Part shown: positions 26,924 to 35,449 of the stretch, in pieces
Position numbering within the stretch: position 1 is the first letter of the stretch
Layout of the letters: every line of letters starts with the position of its first letter
From: Kordia sp. SMS9
GTDB lineage: Bacteria > Bacteroidota > Bacteroidia > Flavobacteriales > Flavobacteriaceae
DNA: 64,000 bases
Reading direction: 5' to 3'
Assembly (NCBI RefSeq): GCF_003352465.1
Contig: NZ_CP031153.1
Span: 3,462,987 to 3,526,986 of the forward strand
Position numbers and translations under genes: made by a program
The notes under the pieces: generated by a model
What the model was told of the DNA's origin: nothing
Databases searched by the model: none
The model's input: the letters and a program-made list of their open reading frames with translations, nothing else

Positions 26924-28145
26924 CTGTGGTTGCTTTATTCGGTATGTTAATTGTAAATATGGAGCCTTTATTTTCGGCACTTTCAAAAGAAATACTTCCG
27001 TTTAAGTTTTCTAAATGACTTTTAACAATATTCAATCCAATGCCTGTTCCCTGAACTAACAATGCATTTTCAGCTCTAAAATAACGATTGAAAATGTTTT
27101 TTTGTTCTTTTTCTGGAATTCCAATACCATTGTCTTTTATTTTAAACGTTGTAGTGGTAATATCCTGTGTAATTAGAATGTCAATAATGGTATTTTCAGA
27201 AGAATATTTAATGGCGTTGTTCACTAGGTTTGACAATGCCAATTCAACAATTTTTTCATCTTGATACAACGAAAAACCGTCAATATCTTCTGGATAATTA
27301 ATTTGTTGTCCGTCTTTTAATAACATATTGGCGTTGTACACAACTTCGTTGACCACTTTGCTCACTTTGAACGTACTTAGTTTGTAATTTACTTTTCCTT
27401 TTTCTAGTTTTTCAACCGATAAGAAATCGTTCAAAATATTATTTAGGTAATGAACTTTGTCAGAAATGATTTGGATATGGCGATCTCGTTTGGTTTGTTG
27501 TTCGGTCAATTTGTATTTTCCCAACAACATGGAAGACGTTAAAATACTACTCAACGGTGTTTTGAATTCGTGTGAAACCAAGGATAAAAACTTTGTTTTC
27601 AGCTCGTTAAGTTCTTGTTCTTTTTTCAGTGCAATTCTGGCTTCTTCTTCTGCTTGAATTCTCAGTATATTTTCAGCTTCAAGCTTGGCAATACTTTTGC
27701 TTAATTCTTGTGTGCGTTGTATTACTTTTTGTTCTAAGTCTTCATACAACTCTTGAATTTTTTCCTCTTGTTGCTTTCGCACAGAAATATCAATGACAAG
27801 CGCCATTACATAATGTGAATCTTGTACCGTAAACGGATTTAAACCAGCCTCTACAGGAAACGTGCTGCCATCTTTTCGAGCACCGTATAAATCGCGTCCG
27901 TGTCCCATTTGGCGACTTTCGCGCTGTTTCATAAAACCATCAAAATGTGCGCTGTGCCCTTTATGGTATTTTGACGGAATTAGGGTTTCAATCGATTTAT
28001 CAATCAATTCTTCACGTTGGTAGCCAAACATGTTTGCTGCCGATTTGTTGACATCTATGATTTTTTGTTGCGTATTTACAACGATAACTCCTTCAGATAC
28101 AGCATCTAAAAGAATATTGAATATATCTTTTTCTTGTCGGAACAT
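26901..28145 (-). CDS. PAS sensor histidine kinase, FixL-like PAS
   Basis: 414 residues, no TM segment, so soluble. A PAS domain at about 8-125, a coiled coil (about 125-190), HisKA with LVSHEFKTPLSS, and HATPase_c (NAIKYS, DNGIGIP, GTGIGLNIVKSHL). The PAS domain contains GHGRDLYGARKDGSTFP, close to the FixL family's GIGRxxxGxRKDGxTFP. His64 falls at the gap-free position of FixL's heme-ligand His relative to that block, with His61 and His67 nearby. A heme-based oxygen or NO sensor is thus possible, but many non-heme PAS domains share the block. The partner regulator overlaps its 3' end. Confidence 0.85.
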   Translation of the reverse strand: MFRQEKDIFNILLDAVSEGVIVVNTQQKIIDVNKSAANMFGYQREELIDKSIETLIPSKYHKGHSAHFDGFMKQRESRQMGHGRDLYGARKDGSTFPVEAGLNPFTVQDSHYVMALVIDISVRKQQEEKIQELYEDLEQKVIQRTQELSKSIAKLEAENILRIQAEEEARIALKKEQELNELKTKFLSLVSHEFKTPLSSILTSSMLLGKYKLTEQQTKRDRHIQIISDKVHYLNNILNDFLSVEKLEKGKVNYKLSTFKVSKVVNEVVYNANMLLKDGQQINYPEDIDGFSLYQDEKIVELALSNLVNNAIKYSSENTIIDILITQDITTTTFKIKDNGIGIPEKEQKNIFNRYFRAENALLVQGTGIGLNIVKSHLENLNGSISFESAENKGSIFTINIPNKATTDEKSITN

Positions 28146-28237
28146 AGTAATTTTTAAGCATCAAGCATCTAATTCACGAAATTAGGAAAAAAATATACGA
28201 AACGTATACGGTTAAAGCATTAAAACATTTGAAACTA

Positions 28238-28267
28238 AAAAATCCACCAAATGTATTGATGGATTTT
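28238..28267 (-). terminator. Intrinsic terminator after the 79-residue peptide gene
   Basis: Read on the minus strand, an 11-bp stem with one mismatch (AAAATCCATCA / TGGTGGATTTT) and a 7- to 8-nt loop is followed by a T run. It lies 40 nt after the stop of the peptide gene at 28307 and ahead of the kinase gene. Confidence 0.65.
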
Positions 28268-28306
28268 AAAAATTTTCAAAAAAGAATGTAATCTTTCTAA
28301 AAGCGA

Positions 28307-28546
28307 TTAGTCACAACAGTTTGTTTCAACTGTTCCTGTTCCAACAGGACATCCTTCACAGCTTCCTTTTACATTATCATTACAAAATGATTGCACAGTA
28401 TCTGAACACTGCAAAGGATCATGTGAGTTTTGAACACAACCCGGAGCCGTTTCCATATTTCCCATACCAATGATCTTACTGGTAAGGGTTAGGTTTACAA
28501 TTGACTTCTTGTTTAATACTAACGATTTTAAATGTTGTTTTTTCAT
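28307..28546 (-). CDS. RiPP-like precursor peptide, Bacteroidota class I lanthipeptide-type leader
   Basis: 79 residues. The leader MKKQHLKSLVLNKKSIVNLT fits the M-K-K-x-x-L-x-x-L-x-L-x-K-x-x-I leader seen in Bacteroidota class I lanthipeptide precursors (NCBI 'L1a' type leader), which recurs in five other short genes in this window. The C-terminal region is Cys-rich (7 Cys, ending ETNCCD) with many Ser/Thr. It differs from the others in lacking a clean GG before the core; the nearest is GMGN. No modification enzyme is adjacent, so it would rely on enzymes elsewhere. It has its own terminator and a dyad upstream, so it is probably monocistronic. Confidence 0.65.
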   Translation of the reverse strand: MKKQHLKSLVLNKKSIVNLTLTSKIIGMGNMETAPGCVQNSHDPLQCSDTVQSFCNDNVKGSCEGCPVGTGTVETNCCD

Positions 28547-28586
28547 AATGATGATCGTTTAAGTTATATTTTAAAATGTGCTTTCA

Positions 28587-28603
28587 ACAGTAGTTTTTAC
28601 TGT
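28587..28603. promoter_or_regulatory. Dyad upstream of the 79-residue precursor gene
   Basis: ACAGTA and TACTGT flank GTTTT, 41 nt upstream of the start codon. Its size and centre (GTAGTTTTTAC) resemble the dyads at 47542 and 50304. It is a candidate operator; there is no direct evidence of binding. Confidence 0.35.
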
Positions 28604-28706
28604 CTTACCACATAAAGATGCGCATAGAAAGTGCTGTACACAATAGCAACTTCATAAGTGTATTGATTTATTTCAAATTCGTACTTCATTTTGAAAAAAA
28701 AGACAT

Positions 28707-28741
28707 AAAAAAACCGCTTATCGTTGTTATAGGCGGCTTTT
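28707..28741 (-). terminator. Intrinsic terminator after the 258-residue lipoprotein gene
   Basis: On the minus strand AAAAGCCGCCTAT and ATAAGCGGTTTTTTT form a GC-containing stem with one mismatch around an AACAACG loop and end in a T run. It is 24 nt after the stop at 28766. Confidence 0.65.
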
Positions 28742-28765
28742 GTATATGTGAATCTACTGGTTGCT

Positions 28766-29542
28766 TTAGTACTCTAAAAAGTCTGTAAAATCAGAAATAT
28801 CATTGTATTGAATATACGTACAATTTATGCCCGTAATTGGATCATTTGAATTTCTATATGGACGTGCAATGATGACATTTTGAGCGTTGTGCAAATAACT
28901 GTAAGATACCGTAATGAGATGCGTTGTTGAAAGTAAATCTGCAAAAGGAGTGACGACTAATGGTTCGAAATAGCGTATGATTCCTTCATTAGAAGTGTCT
29001 ACATCATTCATTGGATGTCCTGTGGTAGAAATTGAAAATTCTCCAACGAAGTTCACTGATTTTGGGAAGTATAATTCAATACAATGATTGTATAAAATAT
29101 AGTCAATAAATTGTGCTGTTAGGTTAGAACTTCCTCCGCCAATTCCTTGAGGTGGTGGATTTGGGCGTGTTTTATCATGATTTGGATATCCCATAAACAA
29201 ATATAAATTAGTACGTTCAATGAATTTAATTGCAAATGCAGAATTGTTGTCTAAAAGCTGGTTTAATTTAATGACTTTGTTGCCATTTTGAAGCAATGTT
29301 GCAACTTCTTGTCGTGCAGCGGCATCTTCTCGTAATACGCTTCCCGCAATGTAAGAAACCCAATTTAAATTGATTTCTAGAATTTCTCGTTGACTATACC
29401 CATCATTGATAGTGCTAAAATTTTTGGGCGTCATTTCTGATTTCGAAGTCTCTTTTACAAGTTCTTCTTCGTTTTCAAGGTTTTCTTGTTTACAAGAACA
29501 AACGAAAAGCAGTAGCACTAATGCGAATATTATTTTTTTCAT
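28766..29542 (-). CDS. Lipoprotein of unknown function
   Basis: 258 residues with a clear lipoprotein signal (LLLFVCSCKQE, Cys at about residue 17). An acidic linker (ENLENEEELVKE) leads into a globular domain of about 200 residues. Notable features are a helical stretch NWVSYIAGSVLREDAAARQE, a Pro/Gly loop RPNPPPQGIGGGSSN, and a C-terminal VSYSYLHNAQNVIIARPYR. No family was recognised. It has its own terminator and stands between a precursor peptide gene and the LytS/LytTR pair, with no overlap to either. Confidence 0.7.
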   Translation of the reverse strand: MKKIIFALVLLLFVCSCKQENLENEEELVKETSKSEMTPKNFSTINDGYSQREILEINLNWVSYIAGSVLREDAAARQEVATLLQNGNKVIKLNQLLDNNSAFAIKFIERTNLYLFMGYPNHDKTRPNPPPQGIGGGSSNLTAQFIDYILYNHCIELYFPKSVNFVGEFSISTTGHPMNDVDTSNEGIIRYFEPLVVTPFADLLSTTHLITVSYSYLHNAQNVIIARPYRNSNDPITGINCTYIQYNDISDFTDFLEY

Positions 29543-29666
29543 AATGCAATTGTGTTAGGGTGAATTTTATCTAAAATACTATTCTTCTACCAAAGAATAG
29601 GTATATTTTCATAAGTGTATGGATTGGTTTCAAATTCGCTGTCTGCTATTTCAAATACGTATGCTT

Positions 29667-30410
29667 TTAGCTGAATATTTTTTCAAGTGTGTATTCTTTT
29701 CTGCGACTAGACACAGGGATTTTGATGTCAATATGCACAATAAGCACACCATTTTTGTCATACTTTAACACATGTTTTTTATTCACAATATAGGATTGAT
29801 GACAGCGAATAAACAATTCTGGCGACAACAATTCTTCCACCTTTTTCATCGGTTTTGAAATCATTATTTTTTCGAGTTGTTGTGTGTAAAATGTGGTGTA
29901 ATTTCCTTCTGAGCGGCAGTATAAAATATCTTTTTCGTACACGGCATACACAGCGTCGGACGTTTTTAGAATGACTCTTTTTTCTTTGACACCTTCAAAA
30001 AAGTCTTGTGAAACCTCAATGAGTTTGTCCAAATGATTTCCTTCATTTTTAAGCGCAATGGCTTTTTCGATGGCTATTACAAATTCGTCTTCGTCTACGG
30101 GTTTTAAAATATAATCCAACGCACCAACTTTAATGGCTTTGATGGCGTTATTGTCAAATCCGGTAACGAAAATTATATTGAAGTCTTTATTCGGAATTTC
30201 CGCCAAAATTTCAAAACCTGTTCCATCACCTAAGTGAATGTCAAGTAGAATTACATCGGGTTTGAGTGTTTTTATTTGTGCAATTCCTTCCGCAACATTG
30301 GAAGCTTCTCCTATAACCGAAACAGTTTCGCTAAAATGTTCTTGTAAGAGCGTTTTTAAGTCATTGCGGATGGCAATTTCGTCGTCAATGATAAGCGTTT
30401 TAATTTTCAT
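29667..30410 (-). CDS. LytTR-family response regulator
   Basis: 247 residues. A receiver domain (acidic pocket DDE, phospho-acceptor Asp57 in VILLDIHLGDG, conserved Lys in ILKPVDEDEF) precedes a C-terminal LytTR DNA-binding domain (about 145-247) with the family features DILYCRSEGNYT, CHQSYIVNKKHV and the terminal IPVSSRRKEY. It acts as a transcription factor controlled by the LytS-type kinase encoded just upstream, whose stop overlaps this start by 11 nt. Its regulon is unknown; the peptide, lipoprotein and peptidase genes nearby are candidates. Confidence 0.92.
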   Translation of the reverse strand: MKIKTLIIDDEIAIRNDLKTLLQEHFSETVSVIGEASNVAEGIAQIKTLKPDVILLDIHLGDGTGFEILAEIPNKDFNIIFVTGFDNNAIKAIKVGALDYILKPVDEDEFVIAIEKAIALKNEGNHLDKLIEVSQDFFEGVKEKRVILKTSDAVYAVYEKDILYCRSEGNYTTFYTQQLEKIMISKPMKKVEELLSPELFIRCHQSYIVNKKHVLKYDKNGVLIVHIDIKIPVSSRRKEYTLEKIFS

Positions 30411-32247
30411 CGGAAAGTTTGTAAGGGATTGCTAAGGTAATTAAAACTCCTGTGTTTGCGGTGGTATTTGTTGAAATTGAGATTTCTTTTCTGGTCGCTT
30501 TTTTTATAAAATTTTGAATTAACTGAATAGAAGTGGAGTTTTTGAAGGTGTTTTTATCTTTGGAAAAACCGCTGCCATTATCACTAATTTCACAAAGAAT
30601 AAAAGTTTCTTTTTTGGTGAAACGAAGTGTGATCAGACCTGTATAATCAATGTTTGAAAAACCGTGTTCGATGCTGTTTTCAATAAACGGTTGTAACAAC
30701 ATGGGCGGAATAAAAATCAATTCGTCTTCGTGCATGTTTTCATAGTGAAATTCATAGTGAAATTTTTTAGGGAAGCGCAATAATTGAAAGTCCATATACT
30801 TTTTGAGCGCATCAATTTCTTTGTCAAACTGAATATAGTTTTGAGTAGAATTTTCTAAGATTATACGCAACAATCGCGAAAATTTAAGCAAATGTTTTTT
30901 TGCTTCTTCTTTGCTGTGTTTGATCGTATTTTGAATGGAGTAGAGGACGTTCGACGTAAAATGCGGATTCATTTGACTGCGTAACAACCGTTGTTGCATT
31001 TGCAAATGTTGTCTTTGAAAACGGAGTTTTTTAGTGCGATAATAAAGAATTCCACCAAAAACAATTAAAAATAACATACTGAATACTAAAAATAAACCAT
31101 TGCGCAAACGTATGTTTTTCAATTCGGTATTTCGTTGCTGTTGAAACAACAATTTTTCTTTGGCTGCGGCTGTTTTTAGTGCTAACAATTCAGATTCGTA
31201 TTTTTTGCGATACGCGTTGTTTTGATGGTCCAACAAACGATCTAATTCCGCTTCTACAGTAGCGGTAGCTTCGTTTTGTTCGTTTGCCAAACGAAGTTGG
31301 TATGTTAAAATGTTTCGTTGATAATCGGTTGGTAATTGCTCAAAATTTTGCCCTTTGGCAGAATCTAAATATTGTTGTGCTTTGGCAAACTCTTTTTCAA
31401 TAATATACGCTTCTGCGATGTTCGAATAACTATTGGCTAAAAGTTCATTTTTATCAAAAACGGTCAAGCGTTTTACATTTTCAAGTGATTTTTTATAGTG
31501 GTAAATGGCACGTTTCAAATCGTTCTGATAAAAATCATAAATACCGCGTGCCGAATATACTTGTCGCTTCAAATCATACGTTAATAGCGAATCTTTTTTG
31601 ATAAGAGCATCCAAAATATTGACAGCTTCTTCGGAACGGTTCAAATTGTCTAAAATACGATAGCGATTCAGCAATTCTTGATGATTGGTCAATGCTAATT
31701 CAGGATGTTTTGCAATAATTTCAATGCGTTTCTCATTGGCTTTTAGTGCTTTTTCAAACTGAAACGTTCCTTTGTAAATTTCTTCCAAAAAGAAATGGTA
31801 ATACCCAGCATTTAACGGATCTTTTTCTAGATTTATTTTTTCCTTAAAGGCCTCTACCAATGCCATGCAATCGCCATATTTCCCTTGATTTTTAAAAGTT
31901 TCAAACGCAACATAGTAAACGTAAAAATGTCTTGAATCTACTTTCGTATGTTGCAAAATTTTTGTCGTATTATAAAAATAAGTAGCTGCACTATCCATTT
32001 CATTTTTAGCCCGATAATAGGTTCCAAACGCAAATGTGTTTTCCGCTTGAAGCGAATCGGAAATAAAAGGATATTTCTGAAGTAATATCGCTGCTTTTTT
32101 AAGGAAATATGCAGTAGAATCAAGCGTGGTATGTTGCGCTTTTGCTTGAAGCGAAATCACTTTTTGAGTAATTTCTGTAGTGTTTACCGCTTTCTGACAA
32201 GCAAACAGCGTTATGAGTACGAAAATACATGGAAAGACTTTTGACAT
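30400..32247 (-). CDS. TPR-containing LytS-type sensor histidine kinase
   Basis: 615 residues. It begins with a signal or lipobox-like segment (FVLITLFACQKA, Cys17), followed by about 300 residues of TPR-like helical repeats (for example AIYHYKKSLENV and KEFAKAQQYLDSAK), a coiled coil, one TM segment at about 383-403 (GLFLVFSMLFLIVFGGILYY), and a His_kinase (LytS) domain with phospho-His429 in MNPHFTSN. The N-box PPMLLQPFIENSIEHG and the DNGSGF G-box are intact. This topology, with extracytoplasmic TPRs sensing a protein or peptide, is common in Bacteroidota. It pairs with the overlapping LytTR regulator. Confidence 0.9.
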   Translation of the reverse strand: MSKVFPCIFVLITLFACQKAVNTTEITQKVISLQAKAQHTTLDSTAYFLKKAAILLQKYPFISDSLQAENTFAFGTYYRAKNEMDSAATYFYNTTKILQHTKVDSRHFYVYYVAFETFKNQGKYGDCMALVEAFKEKINLEKDPLNAGYYHFFLEEIYKGTFQFEKALKANEKRIEIIAKHPELALTNHQELLNRYRILDNLNRSEEAVNILDALIKKDSLLTYDLKRQVYSARGIYDFYQNDLKRAIYHYKKSLENVKRLTVFDKNELLANSYSNIAEAYIIEKEFAKAQQYLDSAKGQNFEQLPTDYQRNILTYQLRLANEQNEATATVEAELDRLLDHQNNAYRKKYESELLALKTAAAKEKLLFQQQRNTELKNIRLRNGLFLVFSMLFLIVFGGILYYRTKKLRFQRQHLQMQQRLLRSQMNPHFTSNVLYSIQNTIKHSKEEAKKHLLKFSRLLRIILENSTQNYIQFDKEIDALKKYMDFQLLRFPKKFHYEFHYENMHEDELIFIPPMLLQPFIENSIEHGFSNIDYTGLITLRFTKKETFILCEISDNGSGFSKDKNTFKNSTSIQLIQNFIKKATRKEISISTNTTANTGVLITLAIPYKLSDEN

Positions 32248-32415
32248 ATGGTAAACATAACTAAAAATTGTGTATTGATGGTTACAGTAAACGAATCGAA
32301 GTTATCATTTAGCTATAAAAAAATATCAAAAGTTGCGTTGATCATGTTGAAAAAGCAGTTTTCTTTTGTGAAGTTTGTAGGATGAGCAAGCGCGTTGATT
32401 TATGGTGATAAAAAC

Positions 32416-32445
32416 AAAAAGTGAACTTCTCAGCTCACTTTCTTT
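32416..32445 (-). terminator. Intrinsic terminator after the 118-residue gene
   Basis: On the minus strand AAAGTGAGC pairs with GTTCACTTT (one G-T wobble) and a T-rich tail follows. It lies 25 nt after the stop at 32470. Confidence 0.65.
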
Positions 32446-32469
32446 ATCTTGTATCTGTTTTAAAAAAAA

Positions 32470-32826
32470 CTAACTCGCTTCTACGATGTTTAAGGTATAC
32501 ATCGGATCTTCATCATCGTTGAGTGCAAATTCAATGGAATTCACTTGAAAGTCTTCCCAATCGCTTGGATCAATTGGCCAACCACCAATTTGATTGTAAT
32601 CTTTATCAAATACCATAAATTGTGGATAATTAAAATCGGAGGTTCCTACCGCGACGCCGCCAAAAACAAAAACACCATCTGAAAATTGTGCATACGAAGC
32701 GGCTAAAAAGTTGCCTTCGCTGATACCTTGTGGAATTTTATATTTTGAAGGATTCTGCATCATATCTGTCCAAATATTTTTTCCGTTTTTAGGAATGGTC
32801 ATGGTTGCTTCTAATTGTGTTGCCAT
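32470..32826 (-). CDS. Hypothetical small soluble protein
   Basis: 118 residues, no signal peptide or TM segment, acidic (ends NDDEDPMYTLNIVEAS). Features include WTDMMQNPSKYKIPQGI, GVFVFGGVAVG and WPIDPSDWEDFQV. The family was not recognised. A TATTTTTG box (TAnnTTTG type) lies on the minus strand at 32852-32859, about 26 nt before the ATG, which suits a short leader. It has its own terminator, so it is probably expressed alone. It is divergent from the short precursor gene at 33059. Confidence 0.65.
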   Translation of the reverse strand: MATQLEATMTIPKNGKNIWTDMMQNPSKYKIPQGISEGNFLAASYAQFSDGVFVFGGVAVGTSDFNYPQFMVFDKDYNQIGGWPIDPSDWEDFQVNSIEFALNDDEDPMYTLNIVEAS

Positions 32827-33058
32827 AATGAATTGTTTTTTATGATTTACTCAAAAATACACCTAATTAGCATACGAAAACAGCGTATAAATACGTCATT
32901 TTTAGTTCAATCGGATCAAAAAGCAATTTACGAAAAGTACATCACTTCATTATATTTCTCCCAAAAAAGCGGTAACAAAACACACTTTTCCGTACTTCTT
33001 AATACGAATGTACGATGCAATCGTATGTAATTTATAAACCTTTTAAAAACTATTTCTT

Positions 33059-33238
33059 ATGAAAAAAAAGAATTTAAAAACATTGGAAATCCGAAAAGAG
33101 CAAGTGGTTTCATTAACCGATCGTGTTTTTGGAGGTGCATTGCCAACTACAAAGCAATCTACTGTAAATCCTACCAAAGCAGGAGATGTTTGTGATCTTA
33201 CTGCAGCAGTCTGTCCAACCAATTGGTTCGACTGCTAG
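33059..33238 (+). CDS. Short RiPP-like precursor peptide (59 residues)
   Basis: Reads MKKKNLKTLEIRKEQVVSL then TDRVFGG, then a 33-residue core rich in Thr with three Cys, ending NWFDC. The leader follows the same K-K-x-x-L-x-x-L-x-x-x-K pattern as the other precursors in the window, and the GG (residues 25-26) marks the likely cleavage site. A strong terminator follows 22 nt after the TAG. It is the only precursor on the plus strand. No modification enzyme is adjacent. The family resemblance and own terminator make this a real gene despite its length. Confidence 0.7.
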   Translation: MKKKNLKTLEIRKEQVVSLTDRVFGGALPTTKQSTVNPTKAGDVCDLTAAVCPTNWFDC

Positions 33239-33260
33239 GAATGTAGTTTTTTAAAAAACG

Positions 33261-33285
33261 AAAAGCTTCCGAGGTGGAAGCTTTT
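33261..33285. terminator. Strong bidirectional terminator
   Basis: Perfect 10-bp arms AAAAGCTTCC / GGAAGCTTTT around GAGGT, placed between the convergent peptide gene and M28 peptidase gene. A second palindrome GTTTTTTAAAAAAC lies at 33246-33259. Confidence 0.8.
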
Positions 33286-33306
33286 CAAGTATATAGTAGT
33301 CTATTT

Positions 33307-34863
33307 TTATTTTGTTTCTGTAGCTTTATCAACGGTAATGCGTTGTTCTCTGTTTGCCAATTCCCACGCAGTATGGAATACCAAACGTGTGCGATTGGTC
33401 AATAAATCATAATTGATTTTTTCTACGGTGTCTGTTGGTTTGTGATAATCGTCGTGTGTTCCGTTAAAGTAGAAAATGACAGGAATACCATTCTTCGCAA
33501 AGTTATAATGATCTGAACGATAGTAATAACGATTTGGATCGTTTTCATCGTTGTATGTGTAATCTAGTTCTATGTTGGTGTACTTTTTATTTACTTCTTC
33601 GGAAACATTGTGCAATTCTGTACTCAACTTGTCTGAACCAATTAAATAAATATAATTACGTTCGCCTTCGGTACGTTTTGGGTCAATACGACCTATCATA
33701 TCAATATTCAAATTGGAAACTGTATTTTCTAAAGGAAATATAGGATTATTGGTATAATATCTCGATCCTAACAATCCTTTTTCTTCTCCCGTCACATGCA
33801 AAAACACGACAGAACGTTTTGGACCGTTTCCTTCTTTTTGTGCTTGTTTAAAAGCTTCCGCAATTTCCAAAATCGCCACTGTTCCCGAACCGTCATCGTC
33901 AGCTCCATTATAAACTTCTCCATTTTTTACACCTTCATGATCTAAATGTGCAGAAATTACAATGTATTCATTGGGCTTTTCGTCTCCTTCTATGATTGCG
34001 ACAACATTCTCAGATTCCACATCATTTGTTTTGTCTTTATTTACGATTGCCGCATCAACCTTCATCCTAGCAGGCGTTGCATCTTTGGCAATATCAGCAT
34101 GTACATCTGTGGCTAGTTTTTCATTAACTACATAATAAAAGAACGGATCTTTTTTATCCTTTAAAGAAATTCTGCTTCGCTTTTTCATGTATGCAGCTTG
34201 CATTTTGTAGCGTTCGTACAAATCGCCCACAAAGTATAATACACCTTTGGCTTTGCGTTCTTTAGCAACACTCATTTTGGCTGCCGCTCCTTGTCGGATG
34301 TTTCCCCATTTAGAATTTTCTTCCGTTCCTGTTAAAACGAAGGTACCGTCTTTATTTTCAGGTTCTCCAATTTTAAACATCACAATTTTTCCTGCTACGT
34401 CTATGTTTTCGTAATCAGAATAGTTTTCATCATCAATTCCATAGCCTACATACACAATTTCTGAAAAAGAAACCGTTCCATTCATTTGTGCTTGAAATGA
34501 TAAAAAGTCATCTTCAAATATGTATTCTTTGCCATTTATAGTCAAGTCTGCCTGTAAGTTGCTTCCTTTTTGTAAAGGCACATTTTGAAAATAGTTTCCG
34601 TCTTTTTGTGCTGCGGGAATTTCCAAGTTTTTATATTCGTCTCTCAAATATGCTACTGCTTTCTTCTGTCCAGGTTCGCCAGTATCTCTTCCTTCAAATT
34701 CATCAGAAGCATACGTATACAAATGTGTTTTCAGTTCGGCTTCTGTAATGGTGTTGGCGTAGGGAATAGGATCTAAGTTTTTGACTGCCTTTTCTTGTGC
34801 AGTTTTTTGATTTGTGCCACATCCAATAATAGCCAAAAGTGCTAATGATAGGAGTTTTTTCAT
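33307..34863 (-). CDS. M28-family zinc aminopeptidase, lipoprotein
   Basis: 518 residues with a lipoprotein signal (LALLAIIGCGTN, Cys at about residue 15). The protease-associated region is at about 110-260, and the M28 domain runs from about 290. Zinc ligands and catalytic residues are visible: SAHLDHEG (His), GADDDGSGT (bridging Asp), GEEKGLLGS (catalytic Glu pair), NIDMIGRID (Asp) and HDDYHKPTD (His). It should cleave N-terminal residues from peptides in the periplasm or at the outer membrane. It is monocistronic, with a strong terminator after it. The PhyH-like and RiPP genes nearby do not obviously depend on it. Confidence 0.9.
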   Translation of the reverse strand: MKKLLSLALLAIIGCGTNQKTAQEKAVKNLDPIPYANTITEAELKTHLYTYASDEFEGRDTGEPGQKKAVAYLRDEYKNLEIPAAQKDGNYFQNVPLQKGSNLQADLTINGKEYIFEDDFLSFQAQMNGTVSFSEIVYVGYGIDDENYSDYENIDVAGKIVMFKIGEPENKDGTFVLTGTEENSKWGNIRQGAAAKMSVAKERKAKGVLYFVGDLYERYKMQAAYMKKRSRISLKDKKDPFFYYVVNEKLATDVHADIAKDATPARMKVDAAIVNKDKTNDVESENVVAIIEGDEKPNEYIVISAHLDHEGVKNGEVYNGADDDGSGTVAILEIAEAFKQAQKEGNGPKRSVVFLHVTGEEKGLLGSRYYTNNPIFPLENTVSNLNIDMIGRIDPKRTEGERNYIYLIGSDKLSTELHNVSEEVNKKYTNIELDYTYNDENDPNRYYYRSDHYNFAKNGIPVIFYFNGTHDDYHKPTDTVEKINYDLLTNRTRLVFHTAWELANREQRITVDKATETK

Positions 34864-35041
34864 AAGTGAGTTTTTTAATTATTTGTTGTATGAAATTCGT
34901 CAAAACAATGTAGGTAGGGAAAGCTTGCTTTTACACGTATCTCATCACGTTGGTTTAGAGAAGTCAAAGGTATTGAAATCAGCCTTTTATTTTGTTATAT
35001 ATTTCTTAAAAAACAGTAGAATCTATAAACAAGCGCATAAA

Positions 35042-35075
35042 AAAAGTCTATCAGTTATAATTACGATAGACTTTT
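35042..35075 (-). terminator. Intrinsic terminator after the 109-residue membrane protein gene
   Basis: Perfect 11-bp arms AAAAGTCTATC / GATAGACTTTT around a 12-nt loop. On the minus strand the stem ends in a T run. It lies 16 nt after the stop at 35092. Confidence 0.75.
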
Positions 35076-35091
35076 GTATGTTTTTTTGCGA

Positions 35092-35421
35092 TTATTCTAA
35101 TCCTTCCAATTCTTTTTCAAGTTCTTTCACATCTTCTTTTTCTTGTTCTTCACTTTTTTCGGTAGCTTGTTTTACATCGTCAGCGACTTGATTTTCTTTA
35201 AACAAATTCATCGTAGTAATGGCTGCTGCCAGAAACGACAAAGCTATAATCAATTTTGGAACGTTTTCTCGCATTCCGTTGCTTTTGGAAATATACAAAG
35301 CGGCAAAGCCTAAAATAAGTCCAAATACTACGGGAATATAAGCAAAGCTGTCTAGAAAAAATGAAAGTAAAAAGGCCAATACTGCCGAAATGCTTCCTAA
35401 AATGATACAAAAAGTTCTCAT
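35092..35421 (-). CDS. Small three-TM membrane protein with acidic coiled tail
   Basis: 109 residues. Three hydrophobic segments (about 4-22, 26-45 and 58-76) are followed by a very acidic Glu/Lys tail (EKSEEQEKEDVKELEKELEG). No family was recognised; the layout is common in Bacteroidota inner-membrane proteins. It lies 28 nt downstream of the DUF3108 gene, so both probably share a transcript that ends at the terminator at 35042. Confidence 0.65.
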   Translation of the reverse strand: MRTFCIILGSISAVLAFLLSFFLDSFAYIPVVFGLILGFAALYISKSNGMRENVPKLIIALSFLAAAITTMNLFKENQVADDVKQATEKSEEQEKEDVKELEKELEGLE

Positions 35422-35449
35422 GGTTTGTATTTTTTGGTTTTAATGAAAA

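Noticed and set aside
34814..35191. A 125-codon plus-strand frame around a terminator
   Set aside because: It runs across a clear terminator hairpin and antisense to two well-supported genes; the Ser/Phe-rich end is the complement of an acidic coiled coil.
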